Below are positions 52,671 through 60,441 of a stretch of DNA of 64,000 nucleotides, one piece after another; position 1 is the stretch's first letter, and the number at the start of each line of letters is the position of its first letter. Position numbers and translations under genes: made by a program. The notes under the pieces are model-generated. The model was given only the letters and a program-made list of their open reading frames with translations, searched no databases and was not told the DNA's origin. Source of the DNA: Candidatus Margulisiibacteriota bacterium (lineage in GTDB: Bacteria > Margulisbacteria > WOR-1 > JAKLHX01 > JBAZKV01); the NCBI GenBank assembly GCA_041650635.1, contig JBAZKV010000001.1, forward strand, positions 1-64,000, read 5' to 3'.

Positions 52671-53198
52671 ATGTCTATTCATCATTTGGCCGGGGTTGTT
52701 GGGTCCCGTTCTCTTCCGGCTCGCTTTGCTCCGCTCATTGATCAGGTTGTGTCTTTGCTTCTGGCTCGCGGGTTTGATGTGGCTTCTGGCGGCGCCGTGG
52801 GCGCTGATCAGTTTGCTTTGTCAGCTCTCCTTGGTTGCGGCGCTTCCTATCGCGGCGTTATTCATTCGGCCTGGTCTTCTATTTCGGGCTTCCCCTCCCA
52901 GGTCCGCGCTGATGTGGTTCAGTTCATTGCGGCCGGGGGTCGCGTGGTTTGGGGCTCTGCTTCTGCCGGTTCTCCACGCTCTGTTGCCGTTTCTGCTCTT
53001 CTTGGCCGCAATAGGCGTTTGGTTTCCGTGTCCTCTGTCGTTGTTGCTTTCCTCCACGGTCCTTCGCGCGGTTCTCTTTACACAGTTCGTCAGGCTGTTT
53101 CCCGGGGCGTTCCTGTCATTGTCTTTCTTTGCGGCGGCGGGGCCTGTTTGCCGCCTGATCTGGTTAGTTGTTGTCATATTTTCAACGGGGAGGTATAA
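52671..53198 (+). CDS. SLOG-domain (DprA/LOG-like) protein, lysine-free
   Basis: 175 residues from ATG 52671 (AAGGAGG 8 nt upstream). SLOG Rossmann-like fold: VVGSRSLPA at the N-terminus, GFDVASGGAVGADQFAL (about 35-51) and GSLYTVRQAVSRGVPVIVF near the C-terminus, as in DprA/YpsA/LOG proteins that bind nucleotides or DNA. Striking composition: no lysine at all, one or two Glu, and an A-poor, T/G-rich coding strand unlike its neighbours. Probably foreign. Co-transcribed with the Cys-rich mini-protein and recombinase. Function unknown; nucleotide sensing or ssDNA binding is possible. Confidence 0.72.
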   Translation: MSIHHLAGVVGSRSLPARFAPLIDQVVSLLLARGFDVASGGAVGADQFALSALLGCGASYRGVIHSAWSSISGFPSQVRADVVQFIAAGGRVVWGSASAGSPRSVAVSALLGRNRRLVSVSSVVVAFLHGPSRGSLYTVRQAVSRGVPVIVFLCGGGACLPPDLVSCCHIFNGEV

Positions 53199-53200
53199 TC

Positions 53201-53407
53201 ATGTCAGAAATAAAGGTTTCACAATGTTGTGAGCATTGTTTATACCCTTTACATTGTAATAGCCAGAAAAAAGCAGAATGCCCAAGTTTTCTAAGCTACA
53301 TCGGTTCCCTACACTTGTCCAATGCTCACCGGAAGTTAATTACAGAGCTTAAGAATTTATTAACCAAGGGATCAAAATATTCCTGCGAAAGGAGAATAAG
53401 TGTATGA
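53201..53407 (+). CDS. Cys-rich mini-protein, putative zinc-binding
   Basis: 68 residues, start ATG 53201 with GGGGAGG upstream. Six Cys, arranged as QCCEHCLYPLHCN, AECPS and a late SCER, suggesting a small zinc finger. The rest is a basic helix (AHRKLITELKNLL). It overlaps the recombinase start by 4 nt (ATGA). It could be a recombination directionality factor or DNA-binding partner (inference from position and size). Confidence 0.6.
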   Translation: MSEIKVSQCCEHCLYPLHCNSQKKAECPSFLSYIGSLHLSNAHRKLITELKNLLTKGSKYSCERRISV

Positions 53408-54972
53408 AAGCCGCTATCTATACGAGAGTTTCAACCGACGGGCAGGCCGAGGTCGAGTTTAATTCTTGTGAGACGCAGGAGATCAAGATCAGGTCGTTCA
53501 TATCAAGCCAGAATGATCTTGATGTCTATAAAGTCTATTCAGATCAAGGCTATACAGGAGCCAATACTGACCGGCCTGCCCTCCAGGAGATGATCGGCGA
53601 TATACAGAATGGGAAGATCAACCTTGTTATAGCGTATAAAATCGACCGCTTAACAAGGTCGCCTAAAGATTTTTATCAGCTTATTGAGATCTTTGAGCAA
53701 TATAATGTTAGCTTCATATCTGTTACAGAAAGATTTGACACATCTACCCCATCCGGAAGGCTTTTGAGGAATATAATGCTTACTTTTGCCCAATTTGAGC
53801 GTGAACTCATCAGCGAAAGAATAAAAGACAAAATGTTTGAACGCGCCAAAAAAGGCTTTTGGTGCAGCGGGGTTACACCTTTCGGCTATAGGAGAGAAAA
53901 CAAAAGGCTGGTAATTGAACCGAGGGAAGCGGATATTATTCGGACCATATTTGAAACTTTTGTTTCAACAGGGGTTTTGGCTGAAGTATATGAGCTATTA
54001 AAACGTAAAAAGATGTTTGGCAGGAATGGACTGCCTATACTTAAAACCTGCATTTCTTACATCTTGAGATCCACAGTGTATATGGGAAAAGTCAGGCATA
54101 ACGGGATCTTTTATAAGGGCTTGCATGAGCCGCTCATTTCAGAAGAGCTTTTTCAGGAAGCTCAATTGCTTTTTAAGCCGCTCAATAAAAAAAGCAAAGT
54201 TTTTAACTACACATTATTCCCGGGATTGGTCAAGTGTAAAGAATGCGGCTCGATTATGACATCAGTTTTTACAAACAAATTCAGCAACGGTAGACGGGTA
54301 AGGTATTTTTATTATCGCTGCACATCAATAGTTAAAAGAGACAGATCATTCTGCGACATTAAGCAGGTAAGCTCCGACAGATTAGACTCCTATATCGTTG
54401 ATAATCTCGATAAAATAGCCAAAAATCAGCAATACCTGGATAGTTTGATCTTTATGCTCAATAATCAGGCCAAGGGTAGGCAAATTGGGGTCGAACCAAA
54501 CGGGGACGGCTCTTTTTATACCTCCGAAAGAGTGCGCGAGATCATAGGAAAGATCGTTTCCGCCTCAAAACTTCAAGGCAATGTTGAAAAGAGGGCTGTC
54601 ATAAAAAGGCACATCAAGGCATTAATTTATTCAAAAGAGGAAATAGAAGTATCCCTGTTGTACAGCGCAAATGACTCGCCCGCATTCGAAAATGGCCCTA
54701 AGAAAAAAGAATTGAGCACGGAAGACCATCAATCGGCGGCTTGGGTCTGCCGCCACCCAGCCCCAAGCCGCCGTGATAACACTTTTGAAAATGAAAAAGG
54801 AAAGTTAAAAACTGCGGAAGGAAAACTTTGCGGAACATTAGTTCGTAAAGAAAATCAACTGCCTGGAGCCGGAGTCGAACCGGCACGGGATTGCTCCCAA
54901 CGAATTTTAAGTCCGTCGCGTATACCAATTCCGCCATCCAGGCGTTTTCATTTTAAGCCTATGACCCTGTAA
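53404..54972 (+). CDS. Large serine recombinase with an aberrant C-terminal extension
   Basis: 522 residues. Resolvase domain (1-150) with the nucleophile Ser10 in YTRVSTDGQ and the DRLTRSPKDF helix; recombinase domain (about 160-260, GVTPFGYRRENKRL); zinc-ribbon domain (about 275-330, CKECGS ... CTSIVKRDRSFC) and a coiled coil. From about residue 434 (KKKELS) the sequence departs from the expected end and reads through the repeat hairpin and the complementary strand of tRNA-Leu (GAGVEPARDCSQRI is typical of that), ending inside ftsB. The ancestral stop appears lost. Integration/excision of the island is the expected role. Confidence 0.9.
   Translation: MKAAIYTRVSTDGQAEVEFNSCETQEIKIRSFISSQNDLDVYKVYSDQGYTGANTDRPALQEMIGDIQNGKINLVIAYKIDRLTRSPKDFYQLIEIFEQYNVSFISVTERFDTSTPSGRLLRNIMLTFAQFERELISERIKDKMFERAKKGFWCSGVTPFGYRRENKRLVIEPREADIIRTIFETFVSTGVLAEVYELLKRKKMFGRNGLPILKTCISYILRSTVYMGKVRHNGIFYKGLHEPLISEELFQEAQLLFKPLNKKSKVFNYTLFPGLVKCKECGSIMTSVFTNKFSNGRRVRYFYYRCTSIVKRDRSFCDIKQVSSDRLDSYIVDNLDKIAKNQQYLDSLIFMLNNQAKGRQIGVEPNGDGSFYTSERVREIIGKIVSASKLQGNVEKRAVIKRHIKALIYSKEEIEVSLLYSANDSPAFENGPKKKELSTEDHQSAAWVCRHPAPSRRDNTFENEKGKLKTAEGKLCGTLVRKENQLPGAGVEPARDCSQRILSPSRIPIPPSRRFHFKPMTL
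54606..54862 (-). repeat. Right copy of the recombinase-associated inverted repeat
   Basis: Complement of 52197-52453, covering the last coding part of the recombinase, a hairpin (stem around CGGCGGCTTGGG and CCCAAGCCGCCG) and the stretch ending at the tRNA-Leu 3' end, including its last three bases. Marks the likely att site. Confidence 0.85.
54860..54943 (-). tRNA. tRNA-Leu (TAA)
   Basis: 84-nt class II cloverleaf: acceptor GCCTGGA with TCCAGGC, D arm GGCGGAATTGG, anticodon loop CTTAAAA (TAA), long variable arm, T loop TTCGACT. CCA is not encoded. The integrated element begins right at its 3' end, as tRNA genes commonly serve as insertion sites. Confidence 0.95.
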
Positions 54973-55232
54973 GGGGTTTCCCCTTTTTTAACTAAGCCCA
55001 GTTTCTTTCTCGCTGCCAGCTCGATACAGGCGCTGCTACTTAGCTCCTGCGCTTTTTGCCTCAACTGCTTTGACAGGGCCTTTTCCTTATCAAGGTTCTT
55101 TTCTATAAGAAGGTTCTCCCTTTCCAGGCCGGAAAGAGTTCTCGTGTCCCTGAGCAGAACAAAAACAAAATAGGAGATCAGCACCAGCAGAAGGACAAAA
55201 AAAAGCTCCGGCTTTCTTTTTTTCCATTTCAT
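54948..55232 (-). CDS. FtsB/DivIC-like septum protein
   Basis: 94 residues: short basic N-terminus, one membrane helix (about 10-27, LFFVLLLVLISYFVFVLL), then a coiled coil (residues 30-70, LSGLERENLLIEKNLDKEKAL) and the small C-terminal ARKKLGLVKKGETPYRV signature of FtsB/DivIC. Part of the FtsQLB divisome complex. Its last codons overlap the end of the recombinase ORF on the other strand. Overlaps the ligase gene by 4 nt. Confidence 0.8.
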   Translation of the reverse strand: MKWKKRKPELFFVLLLVLISYFVFVLLRDTRTLSGLERENLLIEKNLDKEKALSKQLRQKAQELSSSACIELAARKKLGLVKKGETPYRVIGLK

Positions 55233-57808
55233 TTCAGTCTGTCAAGCATCTGACGGGCATACTGGCTGTTGCCGTCCAGATAAAGCGCCTGTTCAAATTC
55301 CTCTATGGCCCTGTTTCTGTCCCCTGCTTTAAGGTAGTAATCCCCCAGCCCTGTATGAAGGACCGGATTCGAAGGGTCTATCATAAGGCCGCTCTGCAGC
55401 ACAGAAAGGGATTCCTGGCTCCTGCCTGTCCGGAACAAAACTTCGGCCTTTCCCACAAGCGCCTGTACGAATGACGGATCCTTTGCCAGCGCCGTATTGA
55501 ACAATTCAGCTGCCCTGGCATTGTCCCCGGCCCTCAAGTGGATATTTCCTGCAAGGGTAAGCATAGACGCATTATCGGGATTAAGACTAAGAAGCCTGTC
55601 ATAAACAGCCAGAAGCCCTTTAACATCGCCCTTCTTTAGATAATAAGAGCTGACCGCCTTGCTTACATCTTCCATGGTCGGATTGGCCTCAAAAGCTTTT
55701 TCAAGGAACCCCATCGCCTCTTCCTCTTTCCCCTCTATCTGGGCAAGGACCGCTAGGTTCTGGAAAGCCTCTGCATAGTAAGGGTCTACTTTCAAAGCCC
55801 TGCGGCTCAGGTTTTTTGCTATTTCTGCCTGTTCCTTTTGTCCGGTTTGAGCCAGGAAAAGCCGCGCCCTTCCCATCATATAAAAGTTGTCTGCATTGTA
55901 AGGGTCCACTCTCGAACCTCTTTCCAGCACTGCTATGGCCTCTTTCATCGCCTCAGGATCTCCGGAGCCTCCTGCCGTGTTCAGTATGGTTATCCCATAA
56001 TTGGTGTAATAGCCGCCTTCAAAGGGAGAAAGCGCTATGGACTTTTGGTGCTCCCTTACGGCTCTTTGATAATCGGACCCCGAAATTATCTTTGCGGCTT
56101 TAAAATGATAGTCCGCTATATAAGGAATGAACGAAGCCAGCGCAAGAAAGACCGCAACGGCCCAGATAGACAGCAGAAGAACTGTTTTAAGAGCGCTGTC
56201 TTTTATCTTAATATCCAAATTGCGGGGATTTCCGGAAGAAACACCGGCTACCGCGCCAAGGAGCACCCAAAAAAGCGAGCCAATGGCAACAACGCCGAAG
56301 CTGAACTGGTTCTGCACTATATAAGAGAGGATAGCAGCCAGGCAGGCGCCGACCAGAAGGGATGTCTCATCCCTTTGTTCCAGTTTTTTTAAGCCTGCAT
56401 AAAAGACGCCCCCCAGGAACCAGGCATATATGAAAAGAGAAAGCATCCCTTTTGTTATGGCTGTATCAAGGATCTCGTTATGGCAACGGTCCTGCTTCAC
56501 ATGAAAGCCTTCCTTGAACCTGAACTGAGAGGTCTCGTATTGCGGGAACATCATCTTTATGACCTCAGGCCCGAGCCCAAGGACGGGCCGCTCCGCCATT
56601 ACGGCAAACGCGCTCTTCCAAGTCTCCAGCCTGGAACCCGCGGCAGACCTGAACTCTATTCTTGAAGGGCCTCCCTCTGCCGCGCTCAGGCTTACCTCCT
56701 GCCTTATCCTGTTCATCGGAGAGAACCTGGAAAAGGTGAACATTGAGACAAGCACGATCAGCATCACTGCAGATATTACTGAAAGTTCCTTCCATTTGGA
56801 AAAAAGCAGCTGCCTGCCCGCAAATACCAGGACAAGAATACCTCCGCACAAAAGCCCCAGAAGCCCGCCCCTGCTTTGGGTGAACAGCACCGAGATAAAG
56901 GCTAGCACCATCGAAAAGGCGACAGCCGCCTTAAGGAGCCTGCTGTCAAGCTCAGGGCTCCTAAAAACGAAATAGATAAGAAGACTGAACACGCAGGCAA
57001 AGGCCAACACCCACATGACCGGAGCCGTGATCCCGTCAACACTAAAGATCATGTAGACGAACAGGAGCAGCGCCGCCGGAAAAGAAAGGAATATCCTTGC
57101 CTGGAACAGGATCTCTTCCCAGTTTATTATAAGCGCCGGTTTTTTGCGCTTTTGGTTCTTGCCTGCTTTCTTTAAGGGGACATTCTCTTCTTTAAAGAAC
57201 GGAGCATGCCGGCGCTGCGCAAAAAGGAGTATGCCCATCCCCAGCATAAATGACATGTCAAGGTAAGCCGCAAGAAAGTTGGGTTGGCCTATGGTCGAGA
57301 TAACCCTTTCATTGGTAATTACTCCGCCCCAGACAAAGGGGTCCAGCCCCATCCTCTGTATCATGCCGTAAACCGACATGAGGGCTCCCGATGACACGGC
57401 GCACACGATCAGTTTTTTGAGCATTCCCTCGGCATTAACCAGATTTGACGCCAGGAAAAACAGCACTACATAATTTCCTATGGTTATAAGGCCTTCATAC
57501 CTGCCATAGGACCCGAAAAAACTGACATAGACATTAATGGAAAGCAGCGTAGCCGCTGTGCAGGCAAGGAAATATGTAAGCGCCGGGATATCGCTTAAGG
57601 TCCTTGTGAACCTTCCGCCGTTGTCAAGCAACAGCCTGGTGGCCCACAAAGCAAGAATTACGGCCGTAAAGGAGCGGATCAAAGTGGCCTTGCTCAGGGA
57701 AAAGACTATGCCGATGCTCCTGTCAAAGAAGAGCGGAGCGCAAAAAAGCAGTGCAAAGAACAGGAGTTCTATGGCCAACGCGATGTGCTTTGAATGTTTA
57801 TGGGGCAT
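55229..57808 (-). CDS. O-antigen ligase-like membrane protein with C-terminal TPR domain
   Basis: 859 residues. About a dozen helices in the first 570; the Wzy/WaaL-type periplasmic loop contains RLETWKSAFAVMAERPVLGLGP and HNEILD, the catalytic His region. Residues about 590-859 hold six to seven TPRs in the periplasm. The family joins glycan to lipid A or to pilins (PglL/TfpO). It lies between ftsB and the prepilin peptidase, so pilin glycosylation is possible but unproven. The -10 box is 7 nt before the ATG, inside the prepilin peptidase 3' end. Confidence 0.8.
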   Translation of the reverse strand: MPHKHSKHIALAIELLFFALLFCAPLFFDRSIGIVFSLSKATLIRSFTAVILALWATRLLLDNGGRFTRTLSDIPALTYFLACTAATLLSINVYVSFFGSYGRYEGLITIGNYVVLFFLASNLVNAEGMLKKLIVCAVSSGALMSVYGMIQRMGLDPFVWGGVITNERVISTIGQPNFLAAYLDMSFMLGMGILLFAQRRHAPFFKEENVPLKKAGKNQKRKKPALIINWEEILFQARIFLSFPAALLLFVYMIFSVDGITAPVMWVLAFACVFSLLIYFVFRSPELDSRLLKAAVAFSMVLAFISVLFTQSRGGLLGLLCGGILVLVFAGRQLLFSKWKELSVISAVMLIVLVSMFTFSRFSPMNRIRQEVSLSAAEGGPSRIEFRSAAGSRLETWKSAFAVMAERPVLGLGPEVIKMMFPQYETSQFRFKEGFHVKQDRCHNEILDTAITKGMLSLFIYAWFLGGVFYAGLKKLEQRDETSLLVGACLAAILSYIVQNQFSFGVVAIGSLFWVLLGAVAGVSSGNPRNLDIKIKDSALKTVLLLSIWAVAVFLALASFIPYIADYHFKAAKIISGSDYQRAVREHQKSIALSPFEGGYYTNYGITILNTAGGSGDPEAMKEAIAVLERGSRVDPYNADNFYMMGRARLFLAQTGQKEQAEIAKNLSRRALKVDPYYAEAFQNLAVLAQIEGKEEEAMGFLEKAFEANPTMEDVSKAVSSYYLKKGDVKGLLAVYDRLLSLNPDNASMLTLAGNIHLRAGDNARAAELFNTALAKDPSFVQALVGKAEVLFRTGRSQESLSVLQSGLMIDPSNPVLHTGLGDYYLKAGDRNRAIEEFEQALYLDGNSQYARQMLDRLK

Positions 57809-57815
57809 TTTTTAG

Positions 57816-57844
57816 ATTATAACATCCCGAAATACCAATTCCAA
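57816..57844 (-). promoter_or_regulatory. Leaderless promoter of the O-antigen ligase-like gene
   Basis: Minus strand TTGGAA (57844-57839), 17-nt spacer, TATAAT (57821-57816), then 7 nt to ATG 57808. No Shine-Dalgarno site. Overlaps the prepilin peptidase stop codon. Confidence 0.55.
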
Positions 57845-58572
57845 ATAGTACTTCCAAACAGCAGGGCCGCGCAGGCTCCCGCCGCAATAGCGGGGCCGAA
57901 CGGCACCTTGTCCTGTCTTTTTTTGACGCCCGAAATAAGAGCAGGAATAAGGAACAGGAGCGCAGAAAAAAAAGCCAGATAGACGGCAAGGACGATCCCC
58001 TGCCATCCCAGCAAAGCTCCGGCCGCGGCAGAAAGTTTTACGTCCCCTCCCCCCATCGCTTCTTTCCTGTAGATAAGGCTGCCTATCCGGTATATTGCAT
58101 ACATCATCAGGAAGCCCGCTGCGGCCCCGTAAACAGAGAACAAAAGGCTGTTTTTGACCGCGAGGCCGTAAAACAACCCCAGCACCGCGCACGCAAGGCT
58201 GACGGAGTCAGGCAGTTCCATGGTATCAAGGTCGATAAAGGCAGCCGCGGTGAGAAGACAAACAAAGATGATAGAGAACCCAAATTCTATTCCCAAACCG
58301 AACCTCCAAAGACAGAGGCAAAAAAGCAAAGCGGTCAGGCCCTCTACCACCGGATATCTTGGGGAGATCTTAACTCCGCACCCGGCGCACTTTCCGCGCA
58401 GCAGCAGCCAGCTAAGGACCGGAACCAGCTCCAGAGGACCAAGGCGCCTGCCGCATTTTACGCACGATGAAGGAGGAAACACCACAGATCCGCCCCTGGG
58501 CAGCCTGTAAATGCATACGTTCAAAAAACTCCCGACCAAAAGCCCGAACACGCCCATTATCAGGTATTCCAT
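57817..58572 (-). CDS. pilD: Prepilin peptidase/N-methyltransferase
   Basis: 251 residues from ATG 58572 (the longer frame to 58599 has no start signal). N-terminal methyltransferase domain with the zinc tetra-cysteine CVKCGR ... CAGCGV, then the aspartic protease core with DLDTMELPD (first catalytic Asp) and MGGGDVKL (second). Eight membrane helices. Cleaves the Gly/Phe site of all pilins in both loci. A TATCAT box lies 7 nt before the ATG. Confidence 0.93.
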   Translation of the reverse strand: MEYLIMGVFGLLVGSFLNVCIYRLPRGGSVVFPPSSCVKCGRRLGPLELVPVLSWLLLRGKCAGCGVKISPRYPVVEGLTALLFCLCLWRFGLGIEFGFSIIFVCLLTAAAFIDLDTMELPDSVSLACAVLGLFYGLAVKNSLLFSVYGAAAGFLMMYAIYRIGSLIYRKEAMGGGDVKLSAAAGALLGWQGIVLAVYLAFFSALLFLIPALISGVKKRQDKVPFGPAIAAGACAALLFGSTIWNWYFGML

Positions 58573-58579
58573 TGGATAA

Positions 58580-58588
58580 ATGATAGCA
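58580..58588 (-). promoter_or_regulatory. Extended -10 box for a leaderless pilD transcript
   Basis: TGC-TATCAT on the minus strand (TATCAT at 58585-58580) ends 7 nt before the pilD ATG; no Shine-Dalgarno site. Confidence 0.4.
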
Positions 58589-58602
58589 CAACACTTCAAA
58601 GA

Positions 58603-58693
58603 AATGACTAATGACTAATTAAGGAAGAACATTATAGTGATGACGCGAAGCGTCGCATTAATTAGTCGCTAGTGGCATTAGTTATTTGTCATT
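58603..58693. repeat. Dyad-symmetric intergenic element
   Basis: Left AATGACTAATGACTAATT and right ATTAATTAGTCGCTAGTG...AGTTATTTGTCATT are roughly complementary and flank a hairpin GACGC-gaa-GCGTC (58642-58654). Could be a small palindromic element or a bidirectional terminator. Confidence 0.4.
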
Positions 58694-58720
58694 TGCTTTT
58701 TAATCGGGTTATTATATAAT
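58693..58720 (+). promoter_or_regulatory. Promoter for the pilB-pilC pair
   Basis: TTGCTT (58693-58698), 16-nt spacer, TATAAT (58715-58720); GGAAGG serves as ribosome site for ATG 58744. Confidence 0.55.
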
Positions 58721-58743
58721 GCAGAATAAAGGAAGGTGCATTA

Positions 58744-60441
58744 ATGCCGGCAGAAAGAAAATCCCTCGGGGAGATACTGGTAGAAAAAAAGGTGATCAGC
58801 GCCCATCAGCTGGAGCAGGCACAGAAAGAGGCGCTGAAAACCGGAGAGACCCTCAGAAAGGCACTGGTCAGGCTTAATCTTGTAAAAGAACAGGACATAA
58901 TATCCTTTTTTGAGCAGCAGTTGAACATACCCTACATTGATCTGGCCAACTACATAATAGACCCCAAGATCCTGTCCCTGGTCCCGGAGGAGTTCGCCAA
59001 AGAAAGGCAGATAATACCTTTATTTAAGACCGGAAATATTGTCACCGTAGCCATGGTGGACCCTCTCAATGTCATGGTGCTGGACGAGGTCCGGGCAAAA
59101 ACAGGGTGCATCGTCGAGCCCGTAGTGGCGGGTGAATCCGAGATCAAAAAAGCGCTTAACCAGTATTTTGGCGTGGGCACCTCGATAGACGACGTCGTAA
59201 AAACCATAAGCTCCGAAAAACTGGAGATACAAAAGACTTCTTCGGAAGAAGAGATATCCCCGGAAGAAATGAGGCTGGCCGCGGAAAAGGCACCCATAGT
59301 TAAACTGGTGAACCTCATCGTGATGGAAGCGATCAGGGGCGGGGCCTCCGACATCCACATAGAACCGGAAGAAAAATTCCTGAGGGTAAGATACAGGGTG
59401 GACGGCATAATGCACGAGGCCTCGCAGCTGCCAAAGAACCTGCAGGCCGCCGTTCTTTCCAGGATCAAGATCATGTCCGACATGAACATAGCGGTAAAAA
59501 GGAGCCCTCAGGACGGAAGGTTCAGGATCAATATAGAAAAGAACCTCGTGGACCTGCGCGTATCATCTTTCCCTACCATTCACGGGGAGAACATCGTTTT
59601 AAGGATACTGGACCCGGGAAGCGTGCTTATCGGACTGGAGGACCTGGGGTTTTATCCCGAAAATCTGGAGCAGTTCAAAAGCCTGATAGACAAGCCCTAC
59701 GGCATCATACTCGTTACCGGACCGACCGGCTCGGGAAAAACCACCACCCTTTACTCAGCCCTGTCCACGATAAACTCCCCTGACAAGAACATCATCACTC
59801 TTGAAGACCCAGTCGAGTATCAGCTCCAGATGATCAGACAGGCACAGATCAATGTCAAGGCGGGACTTACCTTTGCCTCGGGCCTTCGGTCCATATTAAG
59901 ACAGGACCCGGATGTGATAATGGTCGGAGAGATCAGGGACATGGAAACGGCCGAGATATCCATCCAGTCGGCGCTTACGGGGCATCTGGTCTTTTCAACG
60001 CTCCACACGAACGACGCTCCGGGAGCTCTGACCAGGCTGGTGGACATGGGGGTAGAGCCTTTCCTTGTTTCCTCTTCTGCTATCGGCATACTGGCGCAGA
60101 GGCTGGTACGGACCATCTGCCCGGACTGCAAAGAAAAGATCGCTCCCAGTCCCAAATTGCTCTCGGAACTCGGGCTTTCCAAGTCCGGCGCGGCCTTTTA
60201 CAAAGGCAAAGGCTGCAAGAGCTGCAATAATACAGGTTACAAGAAACGCGTGGGGATCTATGAACTTCTGCTTATAGACGAAAAAATAAGAGAACTGATA
60301 CTTCAAAAAGCTTCGGCGGACACCATCAGAAAAGCGGCCCAGGCGGCCGGCATGAAGTCCCTGAGGGAGGACGGACTCCGCAAAGTGCTTGACGGAAAGA
60401 CCACTCTGGAAGAAGTCGCCAGAGTCACCAGAATAGATTAA
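58744..60441 (+). CDS. pilB: Type IV pilus extension ATPase PilB
   Basis: 565 residues. Two-part N-terminal T2SSE-N domain (KSLGEILVEKKVISAHQLEQA), then the motor core: GPTGSGKTTT Walker A, DPDVIMVGEIRDMETAEI Walker B, STLHTNDAPG His box, and zinc cysteines CPDCKE ... GKGCKSC. Full-length PilB class. Stop overlaps the pilC start (TAATG). Confidence 0.94.
   Translation: MPAERKSLGEILVEKKVISAHQLEQAQKEALKTGETLRKALVRLNLVKEQDIISFFEQQLNIPYIDLANYIIDPKILSLVPEEFAKERQIIPLFKTGNIVTVAMVDPLNVMVLDEVRAKTGCIVEPVVAGESEIKKALNQYFGVGTSIDDVVKTISSEKLEIQKTSSEEEISPEEMRLAAEKAPIVKLVNLIVMEAIRGGASDIHIEPEEKFLRVRYRVDGIMHEASQLPKNLQAAVLSRIKIMSDMNIAVKRSPQDGRFRINIEKNLVDLRVSSFPTIHGENIVLRILDPGSVLIGLEDLGFYPENLEQFKSLIDKPYGIILVTGPTGSGKTTTLYSALSTINSPDKNIITLEDPVEYQLQMIRQAQINVKAGLTFASGLRSILRQDPDVIMVGEIRDMETAEISIQSALTGHLVFSTLHTNDAPGALTRLVDMGVEPFLVSSSAIGILAQRLVRTICPDCKEKIAPSPKLLSELGLSKSGAAFYKGKGCKSCNNTGYKKRVGIYELLLIDEKIRELILQKASADTIRKAAQAAGMKSLREDGLRKVLDGKTTLEEVARVTRID

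Larger units (their letters stand above)
41549..54862. mobile_element. Composite accessory island at tRNA-Leu(UAA)
   Basis: Starts straight after the core NtrC-like gene and ends at the 3' end of tRNA-Leu. It is AT-richer than its surroundings for most of its length. It contains a 92-bp inverted repeat pair (41551-41642, 52107-52198), a second imperfect pair of about 257 bp (52197-52453, 54606-54862), a serine recombinase, a decayed recombinase end, restriction-modification, and a signalling cassette. No direct repeat of the tRNA 3' end was found at the left edge, so the exact insertion history is unclear. Confidence 0.6.

Noticed and set aside
52821..53177. Long antisense ORF opposite the SLOG gene
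   Set aside because: It mirrors the A-poor sense strand (few stops on the complement) and has no start signal or homologue-like features.
54698..54937. Minus-strand ORF over the recombinase end and tRNA-Leu
   Set aside because: It translates the tRNA gene and the repeat; a product typical of spurious ORFs over tRNAs.
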